Part shown: positions 15,807 through 18,819 of the stretch, one piece after another
Layout of the letters: each line of letters opens with the position of its first letter
Position numbering within the stretch: position 1 is the first letter of the stretch
Assembly: GCA_031273735.1 (NCBI GenBank)
Contig: JAISRI010000155.1
Location: forward strand, 1-18,819
Length of the DNA stretch: 18,819 nt
Direction of reading: 5' to 3'
Source: Helicobacteraceae bacterium
GTDB taxonomy: Bacteria; Campylobacterota; Campylobacteria; Campylobacterales; SZUA-545
The notes under the pieces: generated by a model
What the model was told of the DNA's origin: nothing
The model's input: only the letters and a program-made list of their open reading frames with translations
Databases searched by the model: none
Made by a program: the position numbers and the translations under genes

Positions 15807-16213
15807 ATAAAAAACTAGCGAAAAATCCAGAAGATTTCGATCCGATCTGCCGCGAACTAATTTCGCGTTATCAAGATGGAATAGTCGTTATTTTAAGCGG
15901 GGTTTTAGGCGCGGGAAAAACCGCTTTTGTAAAGCGATTCGCTTTAGAGTTTGGCATAAAAGAAGTCGCTTCGCCAACCTTTGGAATTATGCACGAATAC
16001 GCGCCTAATCTGCGCCATTTCGATCTCTATCGAATCGGAAGCGAAGATTTTTTCGCAAGAGGCTTGTATGAAGAGCTAGGCGGCGGTTGGAGCTTTATAG
16101 AGTGGGCAGATGAAGCGATCGAAAATTATCTTAAAAAAAGCGCGATCAAATTTATAAAAATTACGATCGAATTAGACGGCGATATGCGCTTGATAGGCGT
16201 TTATGATGAGTGA
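15803..16213 (+). CDS. tsaE: TsaE, ATPase of the tRNA t6A modification complex
   Basis: A 136-residue P-loop protein with GVLGAGKT at 33-40, ASPTFGI at 56-62, RHFDLYRIG at 71-79 and WSFIEWADE after residue 94, all TsaE signatures. With TsaB and TsaD it supports formation of N6-threonylcarbamoyladenosine at position 37 of ANN-decoding tRNAs. The ATG overlaps the trpD stop (ATGA), and the end overlaps lptB by about 11 bases. Confidence 0.94.
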   Translation: MNKKLAKNPEDFDPICRELISRYQDGIVVILSGVLGAGKTAFVKRFALEFGIKEVASPTFGIMHEYAPNLRHFDLYRIGSEDFFARGLYEELGGGWSFIEWADEAIENYLKKSAIKFIKITIELDGDMRLIGVYDE

Positions 16214-16943
16214 AAAAATCCATTCGCTAAGAGGCGTTAATTTAGTTAAACGATACAAAAGCGCCGAGATATTGCGCGGCGTGTCGATAGAGGTTAAAAG
16301 CTCGCAAATCGTTAGCTTGCTTGGTCCAAACGGCGCGGGCAAAACAACCACCTTTTATATTATATGCGGGCTTGTCCCCGCCACAAGCGGAGAGGTATGG
16401 CTGGATGATAAGGAAATATCAAAGCTCTCGTTGCACGAACGATCAAGGCTTGGGATTGGCTACCTACCCCAAGAGAGCAGTATTTTCAAAGAACTTAGCG
16501 CGGAAGATAATCTATATCTAGCCGCAGAACTTGCCTTCGCGGACAATAAAGAAGAGCGTTCAAATCGCGTGGAAATTCTTTTAGAACAATTCAATATCGA
16601 ACATATTCGCGCTAGAAAGGGAGTTAATCTTTCGGGCGGCGAAAGACGGCGCGTAGAAATCGCGCGAGCTTTGGTGGCAAACCCTAAGTTTATTTTGCTT
16701 GACGAGCCGTTTGCGGGAGTCGATCCGATCGCCGTAGCGGATATTCAAAAAACGATTAGATTTTTAAGCGAGCAAAATATCGGCGTTTTGATCACCGATC
16801 ACAACGTGCGCGAAACGCTAGGCGTATGCGATATAGCCTACGTTCTTCACGACGGCGCGATCATAGCAAGCGGCGCGGCGGACGCGGTGGGACGCGATCC
16901 GTTAGTGATTCGCCACTATTTAGGAGAAAATTATAAGCTATGA
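16203..16943 (+). CDS. lptB: LptB, ATPase of the lipopolysaccharide exporter
   Basis: A 246-residue ABC ATPase with Walker A GPNGAGKT at 41-48, Q-loop YLPQ at 87-90, signature LSGGE at 143-147, Walker B LLDEP at 165-169 and switch His200. The motif FAGVDPIAVADIQ after Walker B is specific to LptB among ABC proteins. With LptF, LptG and LptC it drives LPS from the inner membrane to the periplasmic bridge. Two adjacent ATGs (16203, 16206) could start it, both inside tsaE. Its stop overlaps the rpoN start. Confidence 0.94.
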   Translation: MMSEKIHSLRGVNLVKRYKSAEILRGVSIEVKSSQIVSLLGPNGAGKTTTFYIICGLVPATSGEVWLDDKEISKLSLHERSRLGIGYLPQESSIFKELSAEDNLYLAAELAFADNKEERSNRVEILLEQFNIEHIRARKGVNLSGGERRRVEIARALVANPKFILLDEPFAGVDPIAVADIQKTIRFLSEQNIGVLITDHNVRETLGVCDIAYVLHDGAIIASGAADAVGRDPLVIRHYLGENYKL

Positions 16944-18274
16944 GCTTACAACTTCGGACTGGAGGGGACGCTCAAACAAAATATCGCATCAGCGCGACAA
17001 TGAGAAATTGGCTTCCGCTTTTGCAATGTTCCGTAACCGATTTAGAATCCCGCTTAAAGATCGAAGCCGAAGCCAACCCTTTTTTACAGATAAAATCAAA
17101 TCAAGAGATCTCTTACGACGAACATGACCCAAACGCGCAAGATCGCATAGAAGACGACGATTTTTTAGATAACGAAGACGACTATTATCGACGAGACGAA
17201 CCCAAACGTTCCCTTTCCGACGTAATAGAGGCGACAAGTATTCAACAAAAATCGCTTTACGAAGCGCTAGAAGAACAGATAACCGATCATCTTTTTCCTA
17301 CGCCGCAAAGCAAGATTATAGCGAGATCTATTATCGACTCGATCGACGATCTAGGCTTTTTTGACGGCGATATTGAAGCAATCGCAAATCGCTATAGAGT
17401 TAGCGCGCAAATCGTAGAAAAAATCCGTTTGCGTTTCGAGCATTTTTCGCCTTCTGGCGTAGGCGCTAAAGATATTGCGGAGTGCTTTATGTGGCAATTG
17501 AGAGAATACGATATAAGCGATCGGTTATATCAGCTTGTAAAAACGCTAATCTATAATAGAGAAAATCTATCCGCATTTCACAAAGAAGAGGGCTTTAGCG
17601 AAGCTATGGATCTATTTAAACATTTAAGAAACCCGCCCGCCTTGGATTTCTTAGAAGAATCTATGCAGGTTATTCCCGATATTTTTGTCTTTACGGACGG
17701 CGATCTATTAGAGGTAGAATTAAACGATCCATACTATCCAAAACTAACGATCGAAGCGCCAGAAAATATAAAAAAAGAGGATTTTGTTCGCGCAAAGATC
17801 AAAGAGGCTCGCGATCTGATCGACGCGGTAGATATGCGACGAAAAACGCTTAAAAAAATCGGGCTTATGATTGTCGATCGCCAATACGATTTCTTCAAAA
17901 ACGGCTCCGATATAGCGCCGATGAAACTTGCCGATATTTCCGAAGATTTAGGGCGCAACTCCAGCACGATCAGCCGCGCAATTAGCGGTAAATATCTTGC
18001 GTGCGATCGAGGCGTTTTCGCGCTTAAAAGTTTTTTTAGTATAGCGATCGACGACGCAAACGAAACTTCCACGCGCGCCATTAAAGACTACCTTACAAAA
18101 CTGATCAAAGAAGAACCGCGTGAAAAGCCTTTAAGCGATCAAAAACTTCTCCAACTGATTGAAACGCGCTTCACGATCAAAATGGTTAGACGCACCATCA
18201 CAAAATACCGCGAGCAGCTCGGTATAGCCACGAGCGGCGAACGCAAACGCCTATACCTAATTAGCGAGCGTTAA
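16940..18274 (+). CDS. rpoN: RNA polymerase sigma-54 factor RpoN
   Basis: A 444-residue sigma-54. The N-terminal activator-contact region is Gln/Leu-containing though short (residues 1-50). Residues 58-90 are strongly acidic. Then come the core-binding domain, a helix-turn-helix at 330-352 (LADISEDLGRNSSTISRAI) and the RpoN box RRTITKYRE at 417-425, which reads the -24 element. In this phylum RpoN transcribes middle flagellar genes with the FlgR/FlgS activator pair. The ATG overlaps the lptB stop as ATGA. No terminator follows it, and 85 bases separate it from atpE. Confidence 0.95.
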   Translation: MSLQLRTGGDAQTKYRISATMRNWLPLLQCSVTDLESRLKIEAEANPFLQIKSNQEISYDEHDPNAQDRIEDDDFLDNEDDYYRRDEPKRSLSDVIEATSIQQKSLYEALEEQITDHLFPTPQSKIIARSIIDSIDDLGFFDGDIEAIANRYRVSAQIVEKIRLRFEHFSPSGVGAKDIAECFMWQLREYDISDRLYQLVKTLIYNRENLSAFHKEEGFSEAMDLFKHLRNPPALDFLEESMQVIPDIFVFTDGDLLEVELNDPYYPKLTIEAPENIKKEDFVRAKIKEARDLIDAVDMRRKTLKKIGLMIVDRQYDFFKNGSDIAPMKLADISEDLGRNSSTISRAISGKYLACDRGVFALKSFFSIAIDDANETSTRAIKDYLTKLIKEEPREKPLSDQKLLQLIETRFTIKMVRRTITKYREQLGIATSGERKRLYLISER

Positions 18275-18359
18275 GCCGTTTTTATGTAGCATTTCGTTCG
18301 CTAACCGCCTTGTAGGGATACGCAAGCCGAACGGGGTTAAGCAAAGTTTGGAGGTTTTT

Positions 18360-18689
18360 ATGAAAAAGATTCTTTTCGTATTCGCCGCTTTGGCGTGTTC
18401 GGCGTTCGCGTCCGTCGAGAGCGGCGGCGCGACTTTCGCCGCCTATTCGGTTCTTGCCGCGGTTGTTGGTCTTGGTCTTGCCGCGCTTGGCGGCGCGATT
18501 GGTATGGGCAATACGGCTGCGGCTACAATCGCAGGCACAGCTCGCAACCCAGGTATGGGCGGCAAATTGATGACGACAATGTTTATCGCGTTGGCTATGA
18601 TCGAAGCGCAGGTGATCTATACGCTTGTTTTCGCGATTATCGCGCTTTACGCTAATCCATTTATTGGATTCTTTGCAGAGCTTCAATAG
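18360..18689 (+). CDS. atpE: ATP synthase F0 subunit c
   Basis: A 109-residue c subunit with two membrane helices joined by the polar loop AGTARNPG (58-65). The ion carrier is Glu82 in AMIEAQV. The Gln and Ser/Thr that accompany this Glu in sodium-binding rings are absent, so proton use is likely. A leader of about 19 residues (MKKILFVFAALACSAFAS) precedes the mature part, as in Campylobacter c subunits and unlike the E. coli protein. The ATG at 18360 is chosen over a TTG four codons earlier because GGAGG at 18350-18354 lies just before it. It stands alone, away from the other atp genes. I see no convincing promoter in the 85 bases upstream. Confidence 0.95.
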   Translation: MKKILFVFAALACSAFASVESGGATFAAYSVLAAVVGLGLAALGGAIGMGNTAAATIAGTARNPGMGGKLMTTMFIALAMIEAQVIYTLVFAIIALYANPFIGFFAELQ

Positions 18690-18697
18690 GTTTTCTT

Positions 18698-18729
18698 GAA
18701 GGCTCGTTTCGGCGAGCCTTCGCTTTTTT
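18698..18729 (+). terminator. Rho-independent terminator of atpE
   Basis: GAAGGCTCG (18698-18706) pairs with CGAGCCTTC (18713-18721) around a TTTCGG loop, followed by a run of six T at 18724-18729. It begins eight bases after the atpE stop and ends just before the tRNA gene. Confidence 0.9.
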
Positions 18730-18732
18730 GTT

Positions 18733-18817
18733 GCGGTCGTGGTGAAACTGGTAGACACACCATCTTGAGGGGGTGGCGGGGCGACCCATGCGAGTTCGAC
18801 TCTCGCCGACCGCACCA
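18733..18817 (+). tRNA. tRNA-Leu (GAG anticodon)
   Basis: Folds as a complete class II tRNA: acceptor GCGGTCG/CGACCGC, anticodon stem CCATC/GGTGG around loop TTGAGGG with GAG at 18767-18769, a long variable arm (GGG-GCGA-CCC), and T arm GCGAG-TTCGACT-CTCGC. The terminal CCA is encoded. It reads CUC and CUU leucine codons. It lies only three bases after the atpE terminator T run, so it needs its own promoter or read-through from atpE. Confidence 0.95.
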
Positions 18818-18819
18818 TA

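Noticed and set aside
18275..18359. Promoter for atpE in the 85-base gap after rpoN
   Set aside because: TATGTAG and TAGGGAT were considered as -10 boxes, but neither matches well enough to report.
18282..18818. Open frame of 178 codons on the minus strand across atpE and the tRNA
   Set aside because: It is antisense to a certain c-subunit gene, a terminator and a tRNA, its composition is Arg/Lys/Ser-rich as in shadow frames, and it has no ribosome site.

Overview
The window looks like chromosomal DNA from a member of the Campylobacterota (Epsilonproteobacteria). The evidence is gene content and order: flgL directly followed by ftsK; a tsaE-lptB-rpoN run; a short type TlyA; and an ATP synthase c subunit carrying a cleavable-looking N-terminal leader. 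This assignment comes from remembered family knowledge, not a search. Coding density is very high, neighbouring genes often overlap, TTG starts are frequent, and the octamer GCGATCGC is strikingly common. No transposase, integrase, CRISPR array or phage gene is visible.

Bases 1-5777, minus strand: one tightly packed operon, in transcription order rhodanese-like protein, tlyA (rRNA 2'-O-methyltransferase), a lipoprotein glycoside hydrolase of the GH39/PslG type, ribF (FMN/FAD synthesis), ubiD-family decarboxylase, and a class I glutamine amidotransferase that runs off the left edge. The hydrolase sits between two perfect 69-bp direct repeats made of the tlyA tail and the ribF start. A decayed second tlyA tail lies between the hydrolase and ribF. 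This is the most unusual part of the window.

Bases 5814-7071, plus strand: a YgjP-type zinc metalloprotease, a small four-helix membrane protein and an unrecognised 102-residue protein, all overlapping. Bases 7150-8310, minus: an outer-membrane porin.

Bases 8444-13446, plus: a very long flgL (952 residues with repeated internal modules) preceded by a convincing sigma-54 promoter, then ftsK. Bases 13514-14515, minus: mnmH (tRNA 2-selenouridine synthase).

Bases 14578-18274, plus: five genes in an unbroken chain with every junction overlapping: an S4 RNA-binding protein, trpD, tsaE, lptB and rpoN. The window closes with atpE, its rho-independent terminator and a complete tRNA-Leu(GAG).

Functional links: rpoN encodes the sigma factor expected to read the flgL promoter seen here; RibF makes the FMN from which the UbiD cofactor (prenylated FMN) is derived; several genes serve translation (TlyA, MnmH, TsaE, S4 protein, tRNA).
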